Part shown: positions 34,818 through 45,910 of the stretch, one piece after another
Layout: each line of letters begins with the position of its first letter
Numbering within the stretch: the stretch's first letter is position 1
Assembly: GCF_022603395.1 (NCBI RefSeq)
Contig: NZ_JAIBKA010000008.1
Span: forward strand, 212,875 to 276,874
DNA from: Desulfoferrobacter suflitae
GTDB lineage: Bacteria; Desulfobacterota; Syntrophobacteria; Syntrophobacterales; Syntrophobacteraceae
Length of the DNA stretch: 64,000 bases
Direction of reading: 5' to 3'
The notes under the pieces: generated by a model
The model's input: the letters and a program-made list of their open reading frames with translations, nothing else
The model's database searches: none
What the model was told of the DNA's origin: nothing
Position numbers and translations under genes: made by a program

Positions 34818-35018
34818 ATGCACGTGAAAAAGAATGTGGTGGCGGCGATTACCGCGGCTGTGCAACTTTATATGCAGGCTGAACAGCAGCCGACGGTTGC
34901 CTCCGAGGAGGCTCCAAGAGCTGCAGCACCAAGTCCCGCTTTCAATGCCTGGGCAATGTCCGGAAGGCAGGCCGCCATGGAGATGCGGCGTTTTTGGCAG
35001 ATGCGCTTGGTGCGTTAG
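34818..35018 (+). CDS. Small protein next to the biotin carboxyltransferase gene
   Basis: A 66-residue product with a strong ribosome binding site (GGAGGAGG). The N-terminus is a helix (VVAAITAAVQLYMQAEQQ), the middle is Pro/Ala-rich, and the C-terminus reads WAMSGRQAAMEMRRFWQMR. This organisation recalls small accessory subunits of biotin-dependent acyl-CoA or oxaloacetate decarboxylases (OadG-like). The next gene, 173 bases downstream, encodes the carboxyltransferase/biotin carrier, so I infer a subunit or assembly role. It lacks a clear transmembrane anchor. Confidence 0.7.
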   Translation: MHVKKNVVAAITAAVQLYMQAEQQPTVASEEAPRAAAPSPAFNAWAMSGRQAAMEMRRFWQMRLVR

Positions 35019-35191
35019 AACCAGCCGCACAGAAAAGCTGTGCCGGCCCGGCACCAGCGTCTGAAGAACCCCGGCTGCCCGGCGGCGGAAATGCCCTGTG
35101 CTCTATTGATTACAGCTCAAGATGGTACTATGGAAGTCAACGCTGAAGAGAGTTGCGAACAATCCCTCGAATGCAAAAAAGGAGAATTAGG

Positions 35192-38201
<3,010 letters not shown>

Positions 38202-38226
38202 TCTTCCCGATCAATGATAAACGCCA

Positions 38227-38256
38227 GATCAGGGGGTGGGTTCCCACCCCCTGATC
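38227..38256 (+). terminator. Intrinsic terminator of the carboxyltransferase-mdh operon
   Basis: A perfect 14-bp stem beginning GATCAGGGGGTGGG, with a two-base loop, followed by GCCCTTTT. It lies 25 bases after the mdh stop and faces a converging small gene. Confidence 0.85.
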
Positions 38257-38287
38257 GCCCTTTTCCACACGCACATCAACCGACGGC

Positions 38288-38470
38288 CTAACCCCGCACA
38301 AAGCCGTACCTTACCCCAAAATCCTGGATGGTGTGCTCGTCACAATGCACAATGGCCTCCTGAAAAGCCTTCAACCGCACGCATTCTCTACTGCACTCCT
38401 CCTTGCTGAGATGGACATTCTCACAGCTGCGGCAAGGACTTTCCATCGTTCTGACAAATGGAACGGACAT
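38288..38470 (-). CDS. Small cysteine-rich protein, 60 aa
   Basis: ATG 38470 is preceded by tandem GGAGG boxes. The product has two CxxC-like clusters (ESPCRSCENVHLSKEECSREC) and a tail ending FGVRYGFVRG, consistent with a small zinc-binding fold. It is not assigned to a named family. In-frame upstream starts add a segment without a ribosome binding site. Its neighbours are the mdh terminator and a moaE-like gene. Confidence 0.65.
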   Translation of the reverse strand: MSVPFVRTMESPCRSCENVHLSKEECSRECVRLKAFQEAIVHCDEHTIQDFGVRYGFVRG

Positions 38471-38625
38471 AACTCCTCCCTCCTCCATAGTGCTAACTCC
38501 ACCAAGAACCGCCAGCCCCTTGCAGTCATAGCTCTGATAACACGCCAAGCATATAAAATGGCTCCCATTTTTTTGTCAAGAACTTCCATCTCAAGACAGC
38601 CGCTATATGTAGTTGCGTCGGGCAG

Positions 38626-38994
38626 CTACGCGACCGCAGTAAGTTTTTCCTGCTTGAACACCGCCTCGCGCTTCAGCCGATTTACGGTTTCCTCCAGCAC
38701 CGGAAATACATTTTCACGGATATCTCCGGCGACCGCAACCAGCATAACATCATCGCCTATCTGTCTGCGACCCGTGAAAAGATGCGCCTCGATGGCGGCG
38801 ATGCCGGGCCGTGCCCGCATCTCTTCCAGAATCGCGTCCCACGCGCTGGTATTCACATCGATATCCAGATACTCCGCCCGCTTGCCGGCGCGACTGGTGG
38901 CGCGCACCAGCCCGTTATGGCAGGCAATCATGCCGACTTTAGCGGGGTCTGTTTGTTGTTTGATCCTGTCCATGAGGTCGATCAAAGTAGGCAT
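38626..38994 (-). CDS. moaE: MoaE-like molybdopterin synthase catalytic subunit
   Basis: A 122-residue protein matching MoaE through CHNGLVRATSRAGK, the HLFTGRRQIGD segment and VAVAGDIRENVFPVLEETV (where MoaE has the SxHR segment). MoaE transfers sulfur to precursor Z with MoaD to give molybdopterin. The usual final Lys-rich active-site motif (PIWKKE) is weak here (AVFKQEK), so activity is likely but not certain. A GGGGGAGGA box precedes the ATG. Confidence 0.75.
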   Translation of the reverse strand: MPTLIDLMDRIKQQTDPAKVGMIACHNGLVRATSRAGKRAEYLDIDVNTSAWDAILEEMRARPGIAAIEAHLFTGRRQIGDDVMLVAVAGDIRENVFPVLEETVNRLKREAVFKQEKLTAVA

Positions 38995-39361
38995 TCGTTC
39001 CTCCCCCTCTGCGCTGTTTTCATTTTAGCGCACTCCATTTGTTTGCGGTTGATTCTTGTAATTCATACTGCTATAGACAATGTGATATCTTGAACAAAGT
39101 ATTACTATGGCTTCCAGGAGAATGTTTTGGGTGTAGGCCAAAATCATTTGCTTAAACCCTATAGTTGGGAAAGGTTGACCTGAGTGCATCCTGCGCGTCT
39201 TTTTTTTAACCCGCTTAAGTCCGTTTCTCCAGTATCATTGTTGCGTATGAAGAAGGTTCGTGAGCTCAATGTTTCCCAATCCCCACTGAGGCTATCTTTT
39301 GACATGTCATGGTCAGCGGCGGATGGACTTAAGTTAGGAAATCTTGTTGAGGAGGCAAACC
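38995..39361. other. Intergenic region before the methylmalonyl-CoA mutase operon
   Basis: An AT-richer stretch of 367 bases. I looked for a cobalamin riboswitch and found none. There is a TTGACC at 39175 without a convincing -10 and a T-rich stretch around 39200. It presumably carries the promoter of the mutase cluster. Confidence 0.45.
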
Positions 39362-41041
39362 ATGTTCGAAGAGAAAACCCTGGAAAAGATCAAGGCTGAA
39401 ACGCAAAAATGGGAGGAAGGAACCGTCAGTAAAGCCCTCAGTCGCTCACCCGAGCGTAAAAAGGTATTCACCAGCATTTCCAACATCCCCGTTGAACGTC
39501 TCTACACCCCATTGGATATAAGCCGGTTGGACTACAGCAGGGATCTCGGATATCCGGGCGAATACCCATTCACCCGCGGTGTGCAGCCCACCATGTATCG
39601 CGGACGTTTTTGGACCATGCGCCAATATGCGGGATTCGGCAGCGCCAGAGAGAGCAATGAACGCTACCGTTATTTGCTCGAGCAGGGGCAGACCGGCCTG
39701 AGCGTGGCCTTTGACCTGCCCACCCAGGCGGGCTACGACAGCGACCATCCGCTCTCCATGGGTGAGGTGGGAAAAGTCGGCGTGGCCATTGACTCTATCG
39801 AGGACATGCGGGTGCTCTTCCATCAGATCCCCCTCGACAAGGTCACCACCTCCATGACCATCAACGCTCCGGCGTCCGTTCTTTTGGCCATGTATCTGGC
39901 CATCGCCGAGGAACAAAATGTGAGCTTCGACAAAGTGGGGGGAACCGTGCAGAATGACATCCTGAAAGAAATCACGGTTCGCGGCCAGTACATTTATCCA
40001 CCAAAGCCCAGTATGCGGCTTACCGTAGACTTGATCGAATATTGTTTTAAGAATGTCCCCAAATGGAACACCATAAGTATCAGCGGCTATCACATTAGAG
40101 AAGCGGGCGCCACTGCGGCTCAGGAAATGGCCTTCACCATCGCCGACGGCATAGCCTATGTGCAGGCCTGCGTTGATCGTGGCATGGAGGTCGATTCTTT
40201 CGCCCCGCGTTTGAGCTTTTTCTTTAACGCCTTTACCAATGTGCTGGAAGAGGTGGCCAAGTTCCGGGCGGGCCGCAGGTATTGGGCGAGGGTCATGAAG
40301 GAACGGTTTGGAGCAAAGAACCCACGTTCCATGATGATGCGCTATCACGTGCAAACCGGCGGCGTCACCCTCACCGCCCAGCAGCCTCTCAACAATGTCG
40401 TGAGAGTGGCGTTGCAGGCCTACGCGGCGGCCTTGGGCGGATGCCAGTCCCTGCACACCAATTCCTATGATGAGGCTCTCTGTCTGCCAACCGAACAGGC
40501 TGTCACCGTGGCCCTGCGCACCCAGCAGGTCGTGGCCGAAGAGAGTGGTGCCGCCCTCACCATTGATCCTCTGGCGGGCAGCTATTTTGTAGAGGCCATG
40601 ACGGACAGGATAGAAGCTGAAATTGATGAATACATCAAAAAAATCGATGCCATGGGAGGAACCCTGGCGGCCATTGAACAAGGCTTTATTCAAAAGGAAA
40701 TTCAAAACAGCGCGTATCGATTTCAAAAGGAAATTGAATCGGGCGATCGCGTTTACGTCGGTATCAACAAATACACCATGGAAGAGCCTCCCCCAACCAA
40801 CCTGCTCCAGATAGACATGGCTGTGGGTGAAGTCGAATCCGCAAAACTGGCAAACCTTCGCTCCGAAAGGGATGAAAGCCAGTGGAAAAAGGCATTGGAC
40901 GGCCTCAGAGAGGTCTCACAAACCGACCAGAATGTCTTACCCGCGGTCATTGAGGCGGTCAAAGCCAGGGCCACCATCGGCGAAATTTGTGACGTGTGGC
41001 GCGACATTTACGGAGAGTACCGCCCCAAAGAATTTGTTTAG
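39362..41041 (+). CDS. Methylmalonyl-CoA mutase, large (catalytic) subunit
   Basis: A 559-residue B12-dependent mutase catalytic domain, interconverting methylmalonyl-CoA and succinyl-CoA. Conserved segments are seen at YPFTRGVQPTMYRGRFWTMR, GLSVAFDLPTQAGYDSDH, MTINAPASVLLAMY and QTGGVTLTAQQPLNNVVRVA. It lacks the cobalamin domain, which is on the next gene, as in the split mutases of many anaerobes and archaea. ATG 39362 has GAGGAGG six bases upstream. It heads the methylmalonyl-CoA block. Confidence 0.95.
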   Translation: MFEEKTLEKIKAETQKWEEGTVSKALSRSPERKKVFTSISNIPVERLYTPLDISRLDYSRDLGYPGEYPFTRGVQPTMYRGRFWTMRQYAGFGSARESNERYRYLLEQGQTGLSVAFDLPTQAGYDSDHPLSMGEVGKVGVAIDSIEDMRVLFHQIPLDKVTTSMTINAPASVLLAMYLAIAEEQNVSFDKVGGTVQNDILKEITVRGQYIYPPKPSMRLTVDLIEYCFKNVPKWNTISISGYHIREAGATAAQEMAFTIADGIAYVQACVDRGMEVDSFAPRLSFFFNAFTNVLEEVAKFRAGRRYWARVMKERFGAKNPRSMMMRYHVQTGGVTLTAQQPLNNVVRVALQAYAAALGGCQSLHTNSYDEALCLPTEQAVTVALRTQQVVAEESGAALTIDPLAGSYFVEAMTDRIEAEIDEYIKKIDAMGGTLAAIEQGFIQKEIQNSAYRFQKEIESGDRVYVGINKYTMEEPPPTNLLQIDMAVGEVESAKLANLRSERDESQWKKALDGLREVSQTDQNVLPAVIEAVKARATIGEICDVWRDIYGEYRPKEFV

Positions 41042-41087
41042 AATTTCTTGCTAAAATTAGAGCGCTTTGTCAGTGGAGGGAAATTTC

Positions 41088-41495
41088 ATGGCACCTGCAA
41101 GTAAGATCAAGATCATAGTGGCGAAACCGGGCTTGGATGGTCACGACCGAGGAGCAAAGCTTTTGGCAAGGGTATTTGCCGAGGCGGGCATGGAAGTTGT
41201 CTATACGGGGCTTCGACAAACCCCTGAGATGATAGTGGAAACAGCTCTGCAGGAAGATGCCGACGTGGTTGGCTTGAGCAGTCTTTCCGGTGTGCACAAT
41301 TACTTTTTTCCGAAGGTCGTGCAACTCCTCAAGAATAAAGGGCTCGATGACGTCATAGTGGTGGGCGGCGGTATCATCCCCAAAGAAGATGTCGAGGGCT
41401 TGGAAGCCAGCGGCGTCAAGGGCATTTTTGGACCCGGAACTCCCACCACGGAAATTGTGGATTTCATAAAAACCAATGCCAGGTCCCGTAACTAA
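41088..41495 (+). CDS. Methylmalonyl-CoA mutase, small (cobalamin-binding) subunit
   Basis: A 135-residue B12-binding domain with DGHDRGAK (the DxHxxG motif carrying the cobalt-ligating His), SSLSGVHN and VVGGGIIP. It completes the split mutase with the preceding gene, 46 bases upstream. ATG 41088 follows GGAGGG. Confidence 0.94.
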   Translation: MAPASKIKIIVAKPGLDGHDRGAKLLARVFAEAGMEVVYTGLRQTPEMIVETALQEDADVVGLSSLSGVHNYFFPKVVQLLKNKGLDDVIVVGGGIIPKEDVEGLEASGVKGIFGPGTPTTEIVDFIKTNARSRN

Positions 41496-41928
41496 GAGCT
41501 TGCCCTACAAGGAGATGTTCCCTTCCCGCTAGACCGTTGGCTGGCCCCACTCGACCCGATGGGTGGGGTACAGTGCCTGAACCCGAGGGATTCCACTGTA
41601 TGGGTCTCCCTCTCCCCTTGCGGTGTGAGAGGGAGCGTCCCCCGAGTACCCAAGGGCCATGTGTGGGTAACGGTCAGCCCGGAGTGGAGAGGGGCTGTGC
41701 CGCGGGACTGTGTGTGGATTGGGTAGGTCAGGGTTTGGGAAGCACTCCCTGACAAAGCGGTTTTGTCGGGCAGCCCCCTACGCTCGCTCCCTGACCTGCT
41801 GAGCACAGGCTCACACAAGAGGGTGTCTGTTAGGCAGAGGACTTGCAAGTGCGTGGGCTGGATAGATTTTCCCACGGCATGGCTCATCCACCTCGATGAG
41901 TGTAAGGCATTGAGAGGTACACACAGTA
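41496..41928. other. 433-base G-rich spacer inside the mutase cluster
   Basis: It lies between the mutase small-subunit gene and meaB on the same strand. It is rich in G-runs and short inverted repeats (CCCAC-N10-GTGGG near 41548, CCCTCTC/GAGAGGG near 41609-41637, and a pair of TCCCTGAC copies near 41745 and 41789). Frames through it are low-complexity and lack ribosome binding sites. It may be a decayed insertion or repeat element. Confidence 0.45.
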
Positions 41929-42906
41929 ATGGCAATCGATTACGCTAAAGAGATCCTGGAAGGTTCAGCGCGCGCCGCGGCAAGGTTGATCAGTTGGCTC
42001 GAGGATGAAGACCCGCGGGCCTATCCTTGCATGGAAAAACTCCATCCTCACACGGGTAATGCCTACATCATAGGCATCACCGGCTCGCCCGGCGCGGGTA
42101 AGAGCACTCTCACCGACAAGTTGACCCATTTAATACGGAAAAAGGGCCTCAGCGTCGGCATCATTGCCGTTGATCCTTCCAGCCCCTTTACGGGTGGAGC
42201 CATGTTGGGGGATCGCGTTCGCATGAGTCGCCTGAGCGTCGATCCGGGTGTCTTCATTCGCAGCATGGCAACACGGGGGTTCCTGGGAGGCATGGCCAAA
42301 GCAACCGGCGAGGTCGTCAAAGTCCTCGACGCCTTCGGAAAAGACGTCATAATCATCGAAACCGTTGGAGTCGGCCAGGATGAGGTGGACATCATACAGA
42401 TTGCCGACACCACCTGCCTGATCCTCGTTCCGGGTCTGGGAGACACCATCCAGAGTATGAAAGCCGGCGTCATGGAAATCGCCGACATTTTCGTCATCAA
42501 CAAAGCAGACCGGCCGGCAGCCGACCAGCTCTTTGCCGAAGTGTCCCTGAGGGTGGAACAGGACAATCACATCAAACCCAGAAGCTGGACCTGCCCGGTT
42601 GTCAAAACCATTGCCGTGGAAGACCGGGGGGTGGACGAGCTCTGGGACGCCATAGGCCAGCACAGAAATCATTTGAAAGCTACCGGAGAGTTCTTGCGCA
42701 AGCGCCGCGAAAGGACCCGTCAAGAAACGCTCCGGATGATCCACGACGGACTCTTTCGAGCCGTCTACCAAGAGCTTCAGACCAGCGGCCGACTGAACGC
42801 TATTGTCGATGATATTCTGGAACGGCGCCGCGATCCCTACAGCACGCGGCGCGACATTTTGCAGCATTGGCTCAGTACAGCAAAACATTCAAAGGAGGCA
42901 TTATGA
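41929..42906 (+). CDS. meaB: MeaB/ArgK-type GTPase, methylmalonyl-CoA mutase chaperone
   Basis: A 325-residue G3E-family GTPase protecting and reloading methylmalonyl-CoA mutase with adenosylcobalamin. The P-loop is GSPGAGKST, Switch/Walker B falls in [14 protein letters not shown], the guanine motif is NKADR, and the C-terminal dimerisation helix is complete. The stop overlaps the epimerase start as ATGA. Confidence 0.95.
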   Translation: MAIDYAKEILEGSARAAARLISWLEDEDPRAYPCMEKLHPHTGNAYIIGITGSPGAGKSTLTDKLTHLIRKKGLSVGIIAVDPSSPFTGGAMLGDRVRMSRLSVDPGVFIRSMATRGFLGGMAKATGEVVKVLDAFGKDVIIIETVGVGQDEVDIIQIADTTCLILVPGLGDTIQSMKAGVMEIADIFVINKADRPAADQLFAEVSLRVEQDNHIKPRSWTCPVVKTIAVEDRGVDELWDAIGQHRNHLKATGEFLRKRRERTRQETLRMIHDGLFRAVYQELQTSGRLNAIVDDILERRRDPYSTRRDILQHWLSTAKHSKEAL

Positions 42907-43307
42907 AGGTTCTCAAAGTGGACCATATCGGAATCGCGGTCAAGAGCATTGATGAAACCAAAAAACTTTACCATGACCTTCTGGGCCTGGACCATGCCGG
43001 GAACGAAACCGTCCAGGAGCAAAAAGTCACCACAGCTTTCTTTCCCGTGGGGGACACGGAAGTGGAACTGCTGGAATCTACTTCGGAAGATGGTCCCATC
43101 GCCAAATACCTGGAAAAGCGCGGCGAGGGAGTGCAACACATCGCCTTTCGAGTTGAAAATATTGAAGAGGCCCTGGCCGAACTGAAAGAAAAGGGCATTA
43201 AACTGATCGATGAAAAACCCAGGAGAGGTGCAGGCGGGGCAAAAATTGCCTTCCTGCATCCCAAGAGCACCTACGGTGTATTGGTCGAACTTTGTCAAAG
43301 AGATTAA
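42903..43307 (+). CDS. mce: Methylmalonyl-CoA epimerase
   Basis: A 134-residue vicinal-oxygen-chelate enzyme interconverting (R)- and (S)-methylmalonyl-CoA. Metal-ligand segments are [26 protein letters not shown] and VLVELCQ. ATG 42903 has AAAGGAGG upstream and overlaps the meaB stop. It completes the mutase-epimerase-chaperone set of the methylmalonyl-CoA route. Confidence 0.95.
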   Translation: MKVLKVDHIGIAVKSIDETKKLYHDLLGLDHAGNETVQEQKVTTAFFPVGDTEVELLESTSEDGPIAKYLEKRGEGVQHIAFRVENIEEALAELKEKGIKLIDEKPRRGAGGAKIAFLHPKSTYGVLVELCQRD

Positions 43308-43438
43308 CAAACTGGGTTACTTGGCAGCGCATTAAGATCTATTCTCTTGCACAAGACGCTCGCATTGACAGTCAACTCAGCGGATATTACTGTCTAATTT
43401 AAGTAATTAAGAATGCTGTAGTTGAGAGGAGGGATCCT

Positions 43439-44098
43439 ATGAGCCAGTTGCAGGAAGAGAGCCGACCACCGCGTTTGGAATTGAATGGGCCTGCGCCGGA
43501 TTTCGAAGCGAACACCACGCACGGCCCCATTAGATTATCCAAGTGGGCAACAGGGAAATGGGTGATTTTGTTTTCCCATCCGGCCGATTTCACGCCGGTT
43601 TGCACCACTGAATTCATGGCATTTGCCAAGCTGCACGATGAATTTGAAAAAAGAGGCGTGAAGCTTCTGGGGAATTCCATCGACAGCAATTACAGCCACA
43701 TTGCCTGGGTACGGAACATCGAAGAAAAGTTTGGCGTAAAGATCCCGTTCCCGATCATCGCCGATCTGGACCAGAAAGTGGCCAGGCTCTATGGCATGGT
43801 CCATGAACCGAGTTCGGCCACGGCTGCGGTGCGCTGTGTGTTCTTCATTGACCCGGAAATGCGTATAAGGACCATGATCTATTATCCGCTCAATGTGGGA
43901 CGGAATTTTGATGAGATTCTGCGGGTGGTGGATGCCCTGCAGACGGTTGACAACAATGCGGTTGCCTGCCCGGCCGACTGGAGGCCCGGCGATCCGGTCA
44001 TTGTGCCGCCGCCTGGAACCGCACAGGATGCAGAGGCGCGCGTCAAAGACAGTACTTTGCAGGTAACGGACTGGTACTTCTCCAAGAAAAAACTATAA
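43439..44098 (+). CDS. Peroxiredoxin (1-Cys/Prx6 group)
   Basis: A 219-residue thiol peroxidase. The peroxidatic cysteine is in HPADFTPVCTTEF (about residue 47), and the extended C-terminal domain (VACPADWRPGDPVIVPP) is typical of Prx6-type proteins. A second cysteine sits in that VACPADW segment. GAGAGGAGGG is the ribosome binding site. It is probably monocistronic and protects an anaerobe from peroxide. Confidence 0.94.
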   Translation: MSQLQEESRPPRLELNGPAPDFEANTTHGPIRLSKWATGKWVILFSHPADFTPVCTTEFMAFAKLHDEFEKRGVKLLGNSIDSNYSHIAWVRNIEEKFGVKIPFPIIADLDQKVARLYGMVHEPSSATAAVRCVFFIDPEMRIRTMIYYPLNVGRNFDEILRVVDALQTVDNNAVACPADWRPGDPVIVPPPGTAQDAEARVKDSTLQVTDWYFSKKKL

Positions 44099-44257
44099 CG
44101 ACGCAAGCGAGATGATTTGCGCAATTTGCGTAGAGCAGCGCTTTGGCCCTGCTCTACCTCACGCCGCCTTTCACGCCCGACCGTTCATTTCTCCGGACAA
44201 TGTTCTTCAGGGTGGTCTCCCCCCCCCGGGCACTCCCCTATTTTTTACGTCCACCAG

Positions 44258-45874
44258 ATGAAGCTGGACCTGCAATACAACTTCCAAGAAAATGTTTTTG
44301 CTGCCAAGATTATTTTGGCAAACACTATAACGGAGGCGAAACTGGACGACGCACGGATCAAAGTCACCGACGATGTCGAGCTTTTGCTCGACGTCATGCC
44401 GCCACAAATCCGGCAGGCTATCCAGACGGAAGACGGCCTGGAACTGCTGGTGGAAATTGTCCTTGACTTGGGAAGAGTCGCCGAAGCAAGATTCGCTGAT
44501 CGCATAGCTGAGCTGACGGCAGAGCATGTCTCGCGCGAGGACATTCATTACGTGGTCACTCGTGTCGGTACCTTTACCGATGACAACCGCGCAGGGATAG
44601 AGAGGACGCTGCATCGCATCTCGGCGATACGCAATCGAGTGGGAACGATCATCGGCCTCACCTGCCGGGTAGGCCGTGCGGTATTCGGGACGCTCGACAT
44701 TTTGCGCGACGTGATCGAGAGCGGCGTATCGCTTTTGCTGCTGGGACGCCCCGGTGTAGGGAAAACGACACTGTTGCGCGAGGCGGCGCGCGTGCTGGCT
44801 GACGATCTGGACAAGCGGGTCATCATTGTCGACACTTCCAACGAGATTGGCGGCGACGGCGACATCCCCCATCCGGGCATCGGCCGTGCGCGTCGCATGC
44901 AGGTGCCATCTCCCGACAGGCAGCATGCCGTGATGATCGAAGCGGTAGAAAATCATATGCCGGAAGTCATCGTCATCGACGAGATCGGAACCCAGGCGGA
45001 AGCGCTGGCTGCGCGCACGATCGCAGAAAGAGGAGTGCAGCTGATCGCTACAGCGCATGGAAATACACTCGATAACTTGCTGCAGAATCCCACGCTGGCC
45101 GATTTGGTCGGAGGCATTCAGGCCGTCACCCTGTCCGATGAGGAAGCGCGCCGGCGCCGAACGCAAAAGACGGTGCTGGAAAGAAAAGCACCGCCCACCT
45201 TTGATGTCATGGTGGAAATTCAGGACAAGAATCGTCTGGTGGTGCATCATGACCTGGCAAGAGTCGTTGATGCGTTCCTCAGGGGCCTGCCCCTCGCACC
45301 CGAAATGCGCATGCGCACCGACCAGGGGGACGTTGAAATACTCCCGGCCAAGGGCGAGCCGCCCCTCGGTGAAGTAGAGACCGCCGCACTTAAGCCCCCT
45401 CCGGCGAAACGCCCCAGACGCAAGGTGCATAGAATCTATACATACGCCATTTCAAGAAGTCGACTGGAAAAGGCCATCCACAAATTCAGGGTGCCGGCAA
45501 CCATTGTGTCGGACATCGATAAGGCGGACCTGATACTCACTCTGAAATCCCAAGAAAAACGGCGCCCGCGGCGGTTGCGTGAGGCTCAGGCAAGCGGCGT
45601 GCCGGTGCATGTGGCCAAAAGTAACACGGTGGCGCAAATGGAGAATTTTTTGCGCTCGATTTTCCTCGTCGAAGACTACTTCAACGGCGAAGAGAGCGCC
45701 TTGAAGGAAGCTGCGACGGCTGCCGAGGAAGTAATGCAAAAGGGCGTGCCCTCGGAGCTGGCGCCGCAGAGCTCGCATTTTCGCCGGCTGCAGCATGAGC
45801 TCGTGGAACGCTGTGGGCTGACAAGCAAGAGCAAAGGCAAGGAACCTTATCGACGGGTAATCATCTACCCCTAG
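44258..45874 (+). CDS. Ycf45/SpoIIIAA-like AAA+ ATPase with R3H domain
   Basis: A 538-residue protein. Walker A is LLLGRPGVGKTTLLREAARVL, Walker B is EVIVIDEIG, and the ATPase core follows the Ycf45 family with its KRVIIVDTSNEIGG stretch. The C-terminal part carries an R3H single-stranded nucleic-acid-binding motif (HFRRLQHELVE). The start ATG 44258 is preferred because homology begins near MKLDLQYNF; the frame before it is Ser/Pro-rich and unlike the family. The cellular role is not established. Confidence 0.85.
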   Translation: MKLDLQYNFQENVFAAKIILANTITEAKLDDARIKVTDDVELLLDVMPPQIRQAIQTEDGLELLVEIVLDLGRVAEARFADRIAELTAEHVSREDIHYVVTRVGTFTDDNRAGIERTLHRISAIRNRVGTIIGLTCRVGRAVFGTLDILRDVIESGVSLLLLGRPGVGKTTLLREAARVLADDLDKRVIIVDTSNEIGGDGDIPHPGIGRARRMQVPSPDRQHAVMIEAVENHMPEVIVIDEIGTQAEALAARTIAERGVQLIATAHGNTLDNLLQNPTLADLVGGIQAVTLSDEEARRRRTQKTVLERKAPPTFDVMVEIQDKNRLVVHHDLARVVDAFLRGLPLAPEMRMRTDQGDVEILPAKGEPPLGEVETAALKPPPAKRPRRKVHRIYTYAISRSRLEKAIHKFRVPATIVSDIDKADLILTLKSQEKRRPRRLREAQASGVPVHVAKSNTVAQMENFLRSIFLVEDYFNGEESALKEAATAAEEVMQKGVPSELAPQSSHFRRLQHELVERCGLTSKSKGKEPYRRVIIYP

Positions 45875-45910
45875 AATCGACGACCCCAACTGGAAAGATC
45901 ACATACGACA

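Noticed and set aside
38995..39361. Cobalamin riboswitch upstream of the B12-dependent mutase
   Set aside because: The conserved B12-box (GCCACTG) and surrounding helices are absent on both strands.
41537..41948. Short frames in the G-rich spacer of the mutase cluster
   Set aside because: Low-complexity translations without ribosome binding sites or family-like motifs.
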